From positions 16,698,995-16,762,994 of the forward strand of contig OX155965.1 of NCBI GenBank assembly GCA_944548615.1: a stretch of 64,000 bases of DNA. Direction: 5' to 3'. Of the stretch, positions 25,171-36,904 are shown in pieces. The position numbers and the translations under genes were made by a program. The notes below the pieces were generated by a model. The model ran no database searches. It saw only the letters and a program-made list of their open reading frames with translations, and had not been told where the DNA came from. Positions within the stretch are counted from its first letter, which is position 1; the number at the start of each line of letters is the position of its first letter. This DNA is from Micropterix aruncella. Taxonomy: Eukaryota; Arthropoda; Insecta; Lepidoptera; Micropterigidae.

Positions 25171-25214
25171 AGAAAGCGTAATTTCTGCGTGTTTATACAG
25201 AAATTACGCTTTCT
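25171..25214. repeat. 17-bp perfect hairpin
   Basis: AGAAAGCGTAATTTCTG at 25171-25187 is exactly reverse-complemented at 25198-25214 with a 10-base loop. It is followed by a second partial repeat of the loop word (GTGTTTACAC). It may be a foldback or tiny MITE. Confidence 0.85.
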
Positions 25215-25499
25215 GTGTGTTTACACGAACTTTAAGAAAAAAATACAGAATCTACGCTACGAAACGGCGATTGCAACACCGCCGAAACTTTGAGTGTTAC
25301 AAAGTTCACGCGATGAATTTGTTTGTTATTTATTTAATTAATTAAAATTCAATATTTACATATGGAATTTCGCAATAATAGCAGGCTAACATTCGGCATC
25401 AGAAACTGTGAGACGCCATTTTAACAAACTTTTAGATAAATTTACTATGGCTAATCTTATCTTTCATCCATTTTGTTATTATTTTTTGTGATGATAAGT

Positions 25500-26160
25500 A
25501 TACAGGTATTCGAGGTAAAAAAATAATAATTTTAGAAAAATAGTATTTTTTGATATTAAGAGTATTTTTAAAAGGTTGTTATTCTGCATAAAGACTGAGT
25601 CCAAAATTATCTGCAACTTGCTTTGATAAAAATTTTCGCTAATGAGAAAAAATAATCAATATCCTATAGTTGAACTATTGCTTTTTAATTGGTAACCAAT
25701 ATTGAAATCCATTTTTTTAACGGTATCACGTAGAAATAATTCATTTTTGAAAAATCCAAAAAGTACCTACATATTTAAAAAAACTTGTTTATTTTAATCA
25801 TTGGTTATAGGTATAGGATATAATGCCTATACAATTAACATAAAAAAGGAAAAAATGAAACTTTTAGGAAAAATAGTTTTTTTTATATATTAAGGGTATT
25901 TTTAAAAGGTTGTTATTCTGTATCAAGACTCAGTCCAAAATTATCTGCAACTTGCTTTGATGAAAATTTTCGCTAATGAGATAGGATAGGATAATCAATA
26001 TCCTAAAGTTGAACTATTGATTTTTAATTAGTAACCAATATTGAAATTATTTTTTTTATCGACATCACAAAGAAATAATTCATTTTTGAATAATCCAAAA
26101 AGAAAAAAACTTGTCTATTTTAATCATTGGTTATATAGGATATAATGCCATATAATCAAT
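25500..26160 (+). repeat. about 333-bp direct tandem duplication
   Basis: Copies from about 25535 and about 25868 share GTATTTTTAAAAGGTTGTTA, the word TTATCTGCAACTTGCTTTGA, AATCAATATCCTA, GTAACCAATATTGAAAT and CATTGGTTATA, with scattered changes. Non-coding. Each copy ends in TATAATGCC. Confidence 0.85.
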
Positions 26161-26446
26161 GGTTTAATGCACAGAAACACCCTTTGAAGACAAGGCCTTC
26201 AAGTCCCGAATACCCTGAATTATATAATGTCTAATAATGACATTGAAGTCGGTATGTGTTTTAATAAAAAATGATTAATTGCAAAAGAAAAGAAAATGTA
26301 ATTGTTTTGAGAATTCGCCACGAACATGTCGGATGTTTGCAATTAAACGTTATCAACATCGCGTGGTTTAGCAGGCGGCCAACAAATGGCGCTGATAGTA
26401 GGCCAAGTAGGGATGTTATACATTTAGCGACATAAAACTTCATTTC

Positions 26447-26787
26447 TCACATCACGTTTCGTTTTGTTCGTTCATATCCCGTCGTGTTTGCGTGATAAGG
26501 CTGCGGATAATGATGTGTGTGAATGTGGGCTGAGCCGCCGAGCCACCCCGCGCCCGCCGACGGCCGACAGTGCGCTTGGCCCGCCCGACAACCGGCCCGG
26601 GGCGCTTTTATGTAAATGAAAACCGTCCATTGTGTTTTATTGAATTTGCTGAAACTGAAATCTGGCTGAAATCCCCGAATACACCCGCTCCAATACCCCG
26701 CTGTCCTATCTGTCTGGAGATTTGCGAGGTTCTCGAGGGTGGCTGCTGCTTTTTGACAGACGCCTTTGCTGCTATTCGTAAACATAC
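26447..26787 (-). other. GC-rich island, weak candidate exon
   Basis: On the minus strand, AATCCTCTTTCTAG|GT (26789-26788) is a good acceptor. It is followed by a 112-codon open frame beginning MFTNSSKGVCQKAAATLENL. Its start phase would accept the phase-1 end of the exon at 40894. No strong donor exists in the phase needed for the exon at 18905; weak GTATTG and GTGTAT sites do. Conversely the same GTATGT could be a donor for a tiny exon ending at 26788. The plus strand also has an open frame (26570-26791). It could equally be a CpG-rich regulatory element, and has an ATGTAAAT octamer-like word at 26609. Confidence 0.25.
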
Positions 26788-26812
26788 CTAGAAAGAGGAT
26801 TGGCGAGATTGG

Positions 26813-28735
26813 CTCTGGATAAGGTTAATTATATTAGATGAATAAATACTGTGCCAAAAAAAATGTACTCAAATAAAATTAATGCTATCTATCGCCCAAT
26901 AGGTGCACTACTTGGAATAGTTCTCCTTTATTTCGGTCAAACGTTGATTTTTACAAGCTTTTATTTACCTTGCAATGTTTGTTAGTTTATTTGTTAGTTA
27001 CTTTAGATTAAATCTTGCAAGCTGAATTAGAATCACTTCCTCTTATCATATGAAGTTGAAATTTTAAATGTTGGTTCAGTTCCGATTACAATGTGCATGA
27101 CCTGGTCCTACGCTCAGGATCGGCTCCCGACGAGGATGCTCTTCCACGGTCAACAGCAGAGACAAGCAATTTTATATACGCATTCGATTATGATAGCCCG
27201 TTTTAAATTTTATCATGACAAGCATGGGCGCCGCTTTGATTTCTTTCAGGCAGGTGCATCTGCATCTACATACTATACTATTAACTAATAAAAAAGAAAA
27301 AAAAAATAGAGGAGGACACTAAATTTAATGACAAGGTGATGAACAAATTTGGACTGCAACCTAGACGCATAAGTTTTATCCAAACAGTAATGCAATAAAA
27401 GAAATTAATGTACCTAATAGAATTAAAGAATTATGGTAGTCATTACTGTTCACACAGTAATGACCACCATAATTCAAAGAATAGTTCAATTCGCGTCTTT
27501 CAGATTTAGCAGTATTTTATTGACGTATTTTAACCTTACTATCTGGATTAGTTCACAAGGTTTAAGAGTATAAAAAGAGCTGAATGTAGTTAATTAATTC
27601 ACTTCGGTCAATTCTGTCATATCGTCTCTACTGGTAGATCATCTCTCTGAATTAGGTTATAACATTAATTAAAATGGTTTAAATATTAATATGGTGTTTT
27701 ATCTACTCTCTGTTTAAGTCGAGGTATCAAGACAACTCGAATAAGGACTCTGGTCGTCATACATACATCGTATCGGTTATCAACAGCTACGATGACCAGA
27801 CCACTTATAGAATAAATTAGGGATATTTTGAGGAGACCTATATAAAAATATGTATTAGAAATTCCCAAATAAATACTAGGTATATAAAGGTATGTCTGAC
27901 CTTACATATATATTCAAAGGTAGCTCGAAAACGATGTATGATATTTGTTTTAGGTGGGATTATGTACGATATATTTTTGAATATATAATATTTATTTAGA
28001 TGACTATGTCAAATGGGTTATGCAGCAAAACATCGATATTTATTACGAAAAGCTTTTGAATTTTATTCAAATTAAATATAACTAAAGTAACTCCTAACGC
28101 ATTTCTATTGTGTTGATCGCCTCTTTGTTAAATTGTATATTTAGCTATACATTTATGTTATCTATAGTGAAACTACTTTTCTAGCAACACAGCAAATATA
28201 AATAAATAGTGTGCGCCAGTCAAAGAAGGATCGCTTTAATGGAACAAATGTTGTCAAGAATGTCAGAATTTTTCTCTTCCTAGTATCCTTTAAAAGCATA
28301 TTAAAACGTATCTCGGAAAGATCGGAAATCCGCGAATTCCAATATTAATTCCGCATGCCATTGTATCTTTGTCCCTTAGTTTTCCGAGCTGCGAGCTACA
28401 TTCCTACCCCCTTCTCCCGTCAGGGTTCGGTATTTTAATTACTGGAGTCTAGTCCTTATGATTTTATTTCCGTGGGCATACTTTCGCCTGCCCGCATCGC
28501 GTTTATTAGTTCTGACGGCATTCAGCGAGCTCCATTGCTTCGGTATCATTTACCTGGCTGGTCATATTACGAAAGCTAGTCTGGTGGAGGACGAAGGGAC
28601 AGTTTTTCATCTCCGGTGAGATCCTGAAATCCACCACAAACCGCGGGTATCACCAACTTTAGCCCTCTTGTCCACACACGTTTTTTCGCCGTGAAAGTCC
28701 ACGGTGTATTCGCCGTGTCGTCAGTGGGGTATAAA
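26813..28735. other. intron, no gene recognised
   Basis: AT-rich with one hairpin (27428-27475, listed separately). 28.35-28.73 kb is GC-richer and may belong to the LINE that follows, but no reverse transcriptase motif could be read there. Confidence 0.35.
27428..27475. repeat. imperfect hairpin, about 20-bp arms
   Basis: GAATTATGGTAGTCATTACTG and its near-exact reverse complement (one mismatch) surround a short TTCACA loop. It resembles the end-to-end remnant of a small palindromic element. Confidence 0.8.
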
Positions 28736-29203
28736 TCACTATGGAAGCTTGTCCACAGCCACGGCGGAAGCGCCGTCCATCTTTCCGCCGTGTCCGTGGA
28801 CATTCATCAACTTTCATGTCTAGGTCTTTCGCAGTGCAAGCGGCCCGTCTCTGGAATTCCGTGCCTTTACCGATAAGACAACTTGAAAACCTGAGCGGGT
28901 TTAAAAATTCTTTAAAGAGACATTTACTCTACTTATGAATTCCCCCTCCCCTCCCGTCTCCTTTGCTTGTCCTTATATTTCACTCCTCCCTTCAATACGA
29001 GTTGGCATACGTTACTAATCACTGAATTATATTTTATACTATGATGACTTTTTTGTATGTGTATTTATTTATTACTTGTAAATTTATTTGCCCACATAAA
29101 CCTTCAGTCACAATAACCCTGGCGGTATGGTCGGTAGATATTGCCACCACATTGTATTCTTTTGTGTGTGCAATAAAGCTTTTCAAACAAACAAACAAAC
29201 AAG
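28736..29203 (+). pseudogene. LINE ORF2 C-terminus with 3' UTR and (AAAC)n tail
   Basis: The frame ending at 28938 reads SRSFAVQAARLWNSVPLPIR and then a short linker ending FKNSLKRHLLYL. This is the conserved 'F-x-x-x-x-x-R-LWNSLP-x-x-I-R ... FKxxLKxxL' ending of Jockey/CR1-type reverse transcriptases. About 260 bp of 3' UTR follow, with AATAAAGC at 29169-29176 and a terminal AAAC array (29180-29203). It is a 5'-truncated insertion. Confidence 0.75.
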
Positions 29204-29567
29204 CTTCCGTGGTGATTCACACCACACTGTCGACACCGCGAATTAACAGTGGATTTTCACAGCGAAAAAAACGTGTGTAGACATAAGGGCCTAATCCTTC
29301 TGGACAAATCAGTCAATCTAGTTGAAACTAGTGTTGTAGACTACTGCTGTAAGCTGGTAACACTGCTTATATATTTGGAAGTAGGCAGCACTACCAGTAG
29401 ATACAGATTATTAACATTGATTATGAAGCATATTAGATTAATCAACGTCGTGCTAGAATTTGACAACCAGGATTTTACTACAAATCGCAACCTGTAGAAG
29501 GCACTATTAGTTCTTCAAATTGAATAATCTATTATTATGGTCAATGTGACGACTTTCGTGGTATAAC
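29204..29567. other. flank of the LTR element, no gene
   Basis: Intronic DNA between the LINE tail and the target duplication of the LTR element. An 82-codon frame at 29249-29497 is unassigned. Confidence 0.4.
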
Positions 29568-29571
29568 AGTA
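29568..29571. repeat. 4-bp target site duplication (left copy)
   Basis: AGTA directly precedes the 5' LTR and recurs at 40456-40459 directly after the 3' LTR. This is the expected product of integrase-mediated insertion and argues against an assembly duplication. Confidence 0.8.
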
Positions 29572-32500
29572 TGTAATGATCTGAAAATCATCACATGATC
29601 GCTTAGCAGCTCTAAGCTAACCGGAAATAGATTAATCGAATTTTTAAAATTAAATTGTACTTTAAAAAGATCATAGTGACATCTAGCGATTTGATTAGGA
29701 ACTAAACTTGACAGATGAAGAATGTCAGTTGCTAAACTATAGAGTGCAGTGCCAGCGTCACATAAATAAAGGGGTTTTGAGTGGTTCTTGAGAGTTAAGG
29801 ACATCATTAGGGGTTTAAATATAGACAATCAGGAATATTTGGCAAGAAATTAGCATATTTTGAGATTTTTACGAAAAATCGACGTAAATATCAATAATTG
29901 ACAAATAGACAATAGAAGCATGTTTATGGTCTTAAAAAAGTCGACCGATTGGTTTTTCAAAGAAATATAAAAAGGGGTTCATTAAATAGTAGGAATTATG
30001 GGAGAATTAATAGCAATATTGATAAAGTCATTTGAAGAACATTTAATTTATTATTAAGAGAAATTGGAAAACATAATCGACATCGATGGAAGAAAGCCGA
30101 ATCGATGATGTCCAAAGAATTTTTCACCAAATAATTGCCAGTCAAAATAAAATTTAATAGTTAAAATGAGGAAATTTAGAAACACTTAATTAAAATAGAG
30201 GAATTACTAGATAAAAATACTATCAATAAATAAAATTGAAATAAAATAGTTATATTATTTCGCTTTCAAATGCGAAAGCGGAAACGATGCACAAGAAAGG
30301 CGGCAAGGTGAAGTCAAAGTATGATGATTTCCCGCCGAATATGAAACATCAATTTCTCATAATACGTAAAATAAATACTTAAAATCATTTGTAGAATTAG
30401 AAGCACGAATTATCGTTAAGAAATTCGTTTGTTAGCAATGTGGCAGAGCGTTATTTAACGAAAAAATAGATAAATCAGATCGTTTTATGATTGATTAGTC
30501 AATAGTTGTGGGTTAAATTATCAAAAAAAGGTCACATCGATAAGGGTGTTATAAAAGGGATGGACGTGTTGCTTCCGGCATCCATTAAGAAATTTTAGTT
30601 GCACGCACAAAAGCTGCGAAAGTTTGGGAAAGAAAAGTATATCTTGGGGCTCAGATGTGAGAATAAACAGTTTAAAATAAGGGCACTGAGATGCTGTGAA
30701 GTATCTTAGTGCCCAGTTCATTTAAATTCGTATAAAGTGTACAGATCGAATATCACAGAAACGCTTTATCGCAATCGCCATTGATGCGCTTTTTACAAGG
30801 ACACTAAAAAACGAACAAATAATAGAAATCCAGTGCTAAAAATGTGAATCGAGAGAGCTACGCGAGTTGGCCTGTAAAAAATCCAACATTTCATATAAAA
30901 TAGAAGTACGAGATTCGTCGGGTTGCAATACGGAAATTATATCTAAGATGGCGACGAGGCGAAGTCAGATCAATATGTCACAACATTGCGAGCGTTCTTC
31001 GGAGGTGCATAACATGGCGGTGAAATACAATTAACATTGACGAGAACGCAGTAACGGCTTGAAAATTGCAGTACGATAGTAAGCGGCTGGGGTTTCTAAA
31101 GAGACATTCTTCTTGGTGATGGCAGATTTCTAGAAAGGCGACACGCATCGAAGAAATTGACATTAGTTATAAGTGCATAATGTGAATGCAGCTGTAAATA
31201 CGGGAAGTATAGCCGAGAGTCATTGTCGGCAAAGATGTACTAAAAATATGTAAGTTTATTTTGCCGAAGCTGGCGTTATTTAATTATTTGGGACGAAGCT
31301 AGCAACCAATATTGTCATTGTTGTATATTTTTTGGGGTTATAAATATTCGAGTTTTGTGGGTTTGTTGAAATTATTAGAATGTTAAGTAGTTGTAACGTA
31401 AATGCGTGATTTCTACATATTTGCACGTTAACTAAAAATGAGGCATTTAACATCGATTGATATGAATAGTCGTTGATAGTTCTACGAGGTAAACCTCTAG
31501 TCAGACTATTATTTAATTTGGAAGAGAGTTAGCCTTTGCTAACTCCGTTGATTCAGACACCAGCCATTATATAATGTGCTTTTAATTTGGAAACTAGTTA
31601 AGGAAACATTCGAATTATACTGAATGTTAGAATAAAATTAAAGATAAGGAAAATTGTAGATTATATTAAGGTTTTTTGTTTTGACTGATCGATGGGGTTT
31701 CAAGGATAACGGGGAGGGAATAGTATTAATAGAAATAATAGAACGAAAACCATATGGACATTCAGTGGACTGAATGGTAACCAGGTCGTAGTTTATATCG
31801 GGCATTAGCGACTGCGGTCATTTAAATTCATTATATCACTGGAACGCCATCGACTAGTTGACAGTGTGTTAGTTTATAAGTAATTTTATTGTTGTATGTA
31901 AACATTACGATTCATGTTTCAATATAAATTGACATTGAACACATTTAAATAAATAAAGGATTAGAATCTAATTGTCGAATTTCACGGCGGAGATTTAAAC
32001 TCATGCATTATCAATATTAATATTATTTTATTAACAATCGACTGAACGCAGCCATTGTTGTCATCGACAAATAATCGATCGAAAATAACTCAAAGAATAA
32101 ATTGTAAATATTTTGTGGTGAATTAGGCGCTCATTATTATAAATATAATTCACAATAATAGTACTTAAACTAAAATAGAAAAAGTTATAATTTTAATTGT
32201 TTAAATATGCATTTTGGTTTAATATATGGATTATTAATTGGAGAAGATTTGTTTCATTGAGGAAGTAAATACAAGGAGGGAAATTATTAGGCAAGGTATT
32301 GGAAGCCTATCCTCTTGAAGGTAATATTATCACTGTCGTTGTATGGTGGTAACATAGTGAAATAGATATAGTAAAATCTTCTCTGACATATGCCGTCCCA
32401 ATGTGGTGGGCCAATAGACATTGAAAGCATCGTAACATAACATAGAGAATATAAAATCATAACTCACAGATAGAAATAGAGGTGAGAAGTAGTAGTAAAA

Positions 32501-32668
32501 ATTTTCTTTACAAATGGCGTCCCAACTAGTGGGGCTGATTGAAGATTGATTCATAAAATAGACATAAAGAAATAGTAGTAGTATATTATAATAGGTAAGT
32601 AAAAATCTAGTTTACATATGGCGACCCAACTGGTGGGGCCTGATAAAAAAAAAAAAATCTAGCTTACA
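29572..32668 (+). repeat. 5' LTR, 3,097 bp
   Basis: Bounded by TG and CA. Wherever I compared it with the 3' copy the bases are the same, at a constant offset of 7,788. The only difference found is one extra A in the poly-A run at 32645-32657 (13 versus 12). Short minus-strand frames inside occur identically in both LTRs and are not considered genes. A TATA box or poly(A) signal could not be assigned with confidence. Confidence 0.95.
32391..32640 (+). repeat. three decayed primer-binding-site copies inside the LTR end
   Basis: Upstream of the working site the LTR holds TGCCGTCCCAATGTGGTGGG (32391), TGGCGTCCCAACTAGTGGGG (32515) and TGGCGACCCAACTGGTGGGG (32619). Each is preceded by a T-rich word ending in ACAAA or ACATA, like the true LTR end (CTTACAAA). 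All three are diverged versions of the functional TGGCGCCCAACGTGGGGC, with spacings of about 124, 104 and 52 bp. The same three occur in the 3' LTR at 40179, 40303 and 40407. Confidence 0.85.
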
Positions 32669-32670
32669 AA

Positions 32671-32688
32671 TGGCGCCCAACGTGGGGC
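32671..32688 (+). promoter_or_regulatory. primer binding site, tRNA-Lys type
   Basis: TGGCGCCCAACGTGGGGC is the exact complement of the 3' end of tRNA-Lys(CTT), including CCA, as known for eukaryotic tRNA-Lys. Minus-strand DNA synthesis of the element would start here. Lys primers are used by several insect gypsy-like elements. Confidence 0.9.
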
Positions 32689-33099
32689 CTTGATAGATTC
32701 TAAATAAAATAAATAGTAAATTATTTCGATCGATCGTAATTTGGGCATTTAATAAATAAAAAATATAGAAACATGAATCGTGTGATATAATTGTATATTT
32801 AGCATTGCGAATTGTTGATATATTGTATATGTGTGTTGTTTCTGGAAATCTGCCTATATACATAATTTAATGTTATTGTACATTATGTACACATATTGAC
32901 TGCAATCGTCGTAATTGAATCGGTGATTAAAATAGTACCTCGGGAATAAGAATAGTTTAAAAATAAAATAAACAAATTTGATTGGAAATAGATTTTATTA
33001 AGAATTAGGCTGGAATTAAAATAAATTAAAATAATTGTAATCAGGACGCCGCGGATAATAACCTTTGGCACGATAGCAATCGTCAACCTTTTGCTTTGA

Positions 33100-33260
33100 A
33101 TAAAATATAATAAATTAAATTCGTTTAATTAAAAATAAAATAAATTGAATTAGTTTGAATCAAAATAAAAATAAATTAATTAAATTCGTTTAATCAATAA
33201 TAAAATATAATAAAATAAATTCGTTTAAATGAAAAAATAAAATAAATTAATTAAATTCGA
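33100..33260 (+). repeat. AAATTAAATTCGTTTAAT-type low-complexity leader
   Basis: Several imperfect copies of AAATAAATTNAATTCGTTTAA spaced about 45-70 bp apart lie between the primer binding site and the protease remnant. Confidence 0.6.
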
Positions 33261-33272
33261 ATAGAGAACTCG

Positions 33273-33586
33273 ATGGCTGGGAGGGGGTCGTCGGTTCGCA
33301 TTTTTAATAATACCCTAAATAGTAATGATATGGATCAGAGACCTTATATTTATGTAAGGTTAAATAATTTTAAATTAAAAGCATTAGTAGATACAGGATC
33401 TTCTGTTAATATAATAGGAAAAAAAATATATAACATTATTTCAGGACTTTGCGTTTAATAATAAAAGCAATAATATACAATTGATGTCGGCGGATGGTAC
33501 GATACAGAATATTATAGGAGAATTGAATATAGATACCAAATATGAGAACATTTGTCGACGTTTAAAATACGTATTTAGTAAATAGA
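33273..33586 (+). pseudogene. retroviral-type aspartic protease fragment
   Basis: The first frame (33273-33458, 61 codons) reads RPYIYVRLNNFKLKALVDTG followed by SSVNIIGKKIYNI. It contains the catalytic DTGS motif (33390-33401) in the usual hydrophobic context of Ty3/gypsy proteases. Past a +1 frame change near 33445 the similarity continues with a flap-like LMSADGTIQ and GELNID until about 33580. Downstream only stop-rich traces remain. The ATG at 33273 may be accidental. With no gag or pol around it, this is a leftover of the parent element rather than a working enzyme. Confidence 0.7.
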
Positions 33587-34039
33587 TACTTAAAATACTT
33601 ACTTATATATAAAATCGGAAGGTAAAGCCATAGGGCGATGCCACATAAAAGATATGTTAAAAATTAGTAAGGGGTGATTAAAGAACCTTACGGTTTTATC
33701 GGTTAAGTGATTAGATATAGAAGCTCAATAAATTATTGGGAGTATTAAAAAAAACTCACGGTTTTTTTGATGGTATGTTTTGTGGTTGTCATAGCATTAT
33801 AATATTATTATATTAGCTGTCATGGCGGTTATTATTATTTTATTGAGAGAATAACCAGCAGATTATTTTGAATATCAGAGTTATTGATTGTAGCGGGGTG
33901 TGTGTTCTTGTGTATGTATTGTATTATTATTATACCAACATAATAAATATTTTAACACGATATATCAAACATTAGATTTCATCATTTTTCAAGTTATAAA
34001 TTACATTACAGATAATATCATTTTCCTGTTCCTTACTAG

Positions 34040-34620
34040 TAATAGATATTATCCTATCCATCATCCTATCACCATCCTATCCTACCATCCTATCCATCAT
34101 CCTATCACCATTCCTATCCTACCATTCTATCATACACTACCTATCCTATCACATTCCTTATTTCTATTCCATTACCAAAGTCTTAATAGCAACAAATCAT
34201 TAATGCCATACACCAAAAGCAGTATACAATAAATCAGAAATATTTTAATTACAATACATATTAGCTTACACATTTAGTTGAGCAGTATAGTTTAATTTTT
34301 TCACATTAGAATCACACATTATTTTGCGTATATATATAGCATACAGTTACATTTACTAAATATATTATCCATTTGATACGTATATGTATGGAAGAATGCA
34401 CCTCGTGAAATCGTTGGGTTGTAAAATATTGTTAATAAGCTGACAGTTTTTTTTCATTTGGGTATCTAGGGGAGTGATATTGTTTTGCAAAATTGGGAAA
34501 AGAGTTATAACAAGGAGAGCGTTGTGTTGTTTGAATCTCTTCGTTTTAAGCAACAAGTATTCCTTTCCTATCCTATCCTATCTTATCCTAAATCCTATCC
34601 TAATCACCTACAACTTGTTG
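34040..34620 (+). repeat. CCTAT-rich simple repeats
   Basis: Two clusters of CCTATC / CCATCATCCTATC words (34045-34170 and 34555-34605) lie in the interior of the LTR element. The stretch between them is AT-rich without coding signal. Confidence 0.75.
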
Positions 34621-35078
34621 TTCAATCATTCCTACCTAAAGCGAAGAAATACAAGCGAACACGATTAGGAATCTCATTAGTGTAATAAGTTTTTTGTTTG
34701 TAAGAACTAAATGGCAAAGCAGTATCGGGATACGATTATTATATTGGAGAGAAGATTCCAAAGTATTATTAGTAAAGTCGATGGATTATTGTTATTGATA
34801 AAGTTGGTTGATCGTTATATTATTGAGGCTATATAGGGCCTGATTAAAATCATTATTATAATTATTATAAAATATTATATATTGAGGAATTGAGTTATAG
34901 TGCTATATAGGAAGCGACTATAAGATGAATGAAGAGTCGTAGAATATTGTTATTTAGTATAGAATGTTGGTGGTATTGTCGACGTCTCGCTATTTTAGAG
35001 CGGGATGAAGAAATTAGAATCGAAAAATAGCGCTAATTTTTAGAGCGACTATAATATTTATGGGAATTTTTATCTGAA

Positions 35079-35423
35079 GTGGGCGGTCTTCGGAGTTGGA
35101 GCCACTGCTCGGGTCCATGGTTTTGTTTTGTATTTGGTAACTTGCGAGGGAGTATATATCGAGGTCTCGGCAAGGTTGAGGTCGCACCTCAACGCGTGAC
35201 CCTGATCAGGTCTACGCTTTTGGACGAGTTGACACCCAGAGTCGGATATGGTCTAGATTCGACAGGGAGGAGCTCAGATACCCAATGGGATTATTATTAT
35301 TACGGTGGCATTATGGTTACTTGCACCAAGGGGGTTATTATGGGGTTGCGAAATTGGAATAGGCCGGATATTGATTTAGTTTATGTTATGAAGGAGATAA
35401 ATAGTAGCGATCCAGGAGGGTGA
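35079..35423 (+). other. 114-codon open frame inside the LTR element
   Basis: The frame starts MGGLRSWSHCSGPWFCFVFG and is less AT-rich than the rest of the interior. No gag, protease, RT or integrase motif is visible and no similarity was recognised. It could be a captured host fragment, a remnant, or chance. Confidence 0.25.
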
Positions 35424-35889
35424 GAGAAGAAGGACGATAAATACATTTGTTAATTAGTAAACCAACATAAGTTATGATGAAGGAGGGGATTGATTTTGGT
35501 ATGAAGATAGAATGAAAGGTGCTGTGAACGTGTGATGTATACAAGGCAGTGTAAGGATAAATTCAGTTTCCAATTTCTGAAATAACGAATGAGAGTTAGA
35601 AACCATTTACAGTGTACGTTAAAATCATAAACAATAGACTAGTGAAGAACCTATTAACAATCGTCAGGTTATCTAACTTGAGATTGTGTCTAAGTAAATA
35701 GCAGAAGGACAAGCCCAGCGTGAAATAGCATACTATATTAAATAAAAACTTACTATGCGACTGGTTGGGACAATGTCACGATTTTAAAAGAATCTAGAAC
35801 ATTAAGGGACGACCAGAGCCTGTTCGAGTGCGTTGTTCTGACTTAGGCATATTCAAACTATTTTTTTTTGAAGAGTTAGACAGTTAAAA

Positions 35890-36735
35890 TGTTCACCATC
35901 GAGGACTCGGGAGAAATCCTAATTGAGCGGAGTGGGTGAACGGAGAATAAATAAACGGAATCAATTTAAATTTTGCAACGGAGAGAAATATTATAATTAT
36001 TATATTAATGTATTGAGATTATATATAGATTGGTCGATAGAAAAGAATAAGTAGGTGGAGACATGGTCGAGGACTCGGGTTTATTTCCTAATTGAGCGGA
36101 CGCATGTTGAAGCGAAAGAGAGGAGGAGAAGTTGGAATATATTAAATAAATATTGAATTTTGCAACGGAGAGAAATATTATAATTATTATATTAATGTAT
36201 TGAGATTATTTATAGATTGGTCGATAGAACAGAATAAGTAGGTGGAGACATGGTCGAGGACTCGGGTTTATTTCCTAATTGAGCGGACGCATGTTGAAGC
36301 GAAAGAGAGGAGGGGAAGTTGGAATATATTAAATAAATATTGAATTTTGCAACGGAGAGAAATATTATAATTATTATATTAATGTATTGAGATTATTTAT
36401 AGATTGGTAGATAGAAAAGAATAAGTAGGTGGAGACATGGTCGAGGACTCGGGTTTATCCTAATTGAGCGGACGCATGGTGAAGCGAAAGAGAAGAGGAG
36501 AAGTTGGAATATATTATATAAATATTAAATTTTGCAACGGAGAGAAATATTATAATTATTATATTAATGTATTGAGATTATTTATAGATTGGTCGATAGA
36601 ACAGAATAAGTAGGTGGAGACATGGTCGAGGACTCGGGTTTATTTCCTAATTGAGCGGACGCATGTTGAAGCGAAAGAGAGGAGGAGAAGTTGGAATATA
36701 TTATATAAATTTTAAAATTTGCAACAGGAGTGTTT
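35890..36735 (+). repeat. 185-bp tandem array, about 4.5 units
   Basis: Units begin near 35971, 36157, 36343, 36528 and 36714 at TTTTGCAACGGAGAG. They carry GATTGGTCGATAGAA, GTGGAGACATGGTCGAGGAC and TTGAGCGGACGCATG in order. Copies differ by few substitutions and small deletions. A partial, more diverged unit precedes them at 35895-35960. The array lies within the non-coding interior of the LTR element. Confidence 0.9.
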
Positions 36736-36904
36736 GGAATCTTCATTATTATTATTATTATAGGTATCATATTATTGAGGTGAGATATAGAGGAGAAAGT
36801 GAGAAATTATATTAAAAGTATTATCATTAAAAGATCTGGGTTAGGAGATTGGTATTATATGGAAACAAGATAGAAATTATAGACTTGAAGAGGGAAGGCA
36901 AGCC

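Noticed and set aside
26570..26791. Plus-strand frame containing CPICLE, suggestive of a RING finger
   Set aside because: Only one cysteine cluster is present. The remaining zinc ligands and spacing are absent, and no splice borders fit.
26788..26814. 27-bp minus-strand microexon between CCAG and GTATGT
   Set aside because: Possible in phase but far too short to accept without RNA evidence. The same GT site is better explained as following an acceptor.
29541..32554. Several minus-strand frames repeated identically at 37.2-40.3 kb
   Set aside because: They lie in the two LTRs, so their repetition reflects LTR identity. No domain or start context supports a protein.
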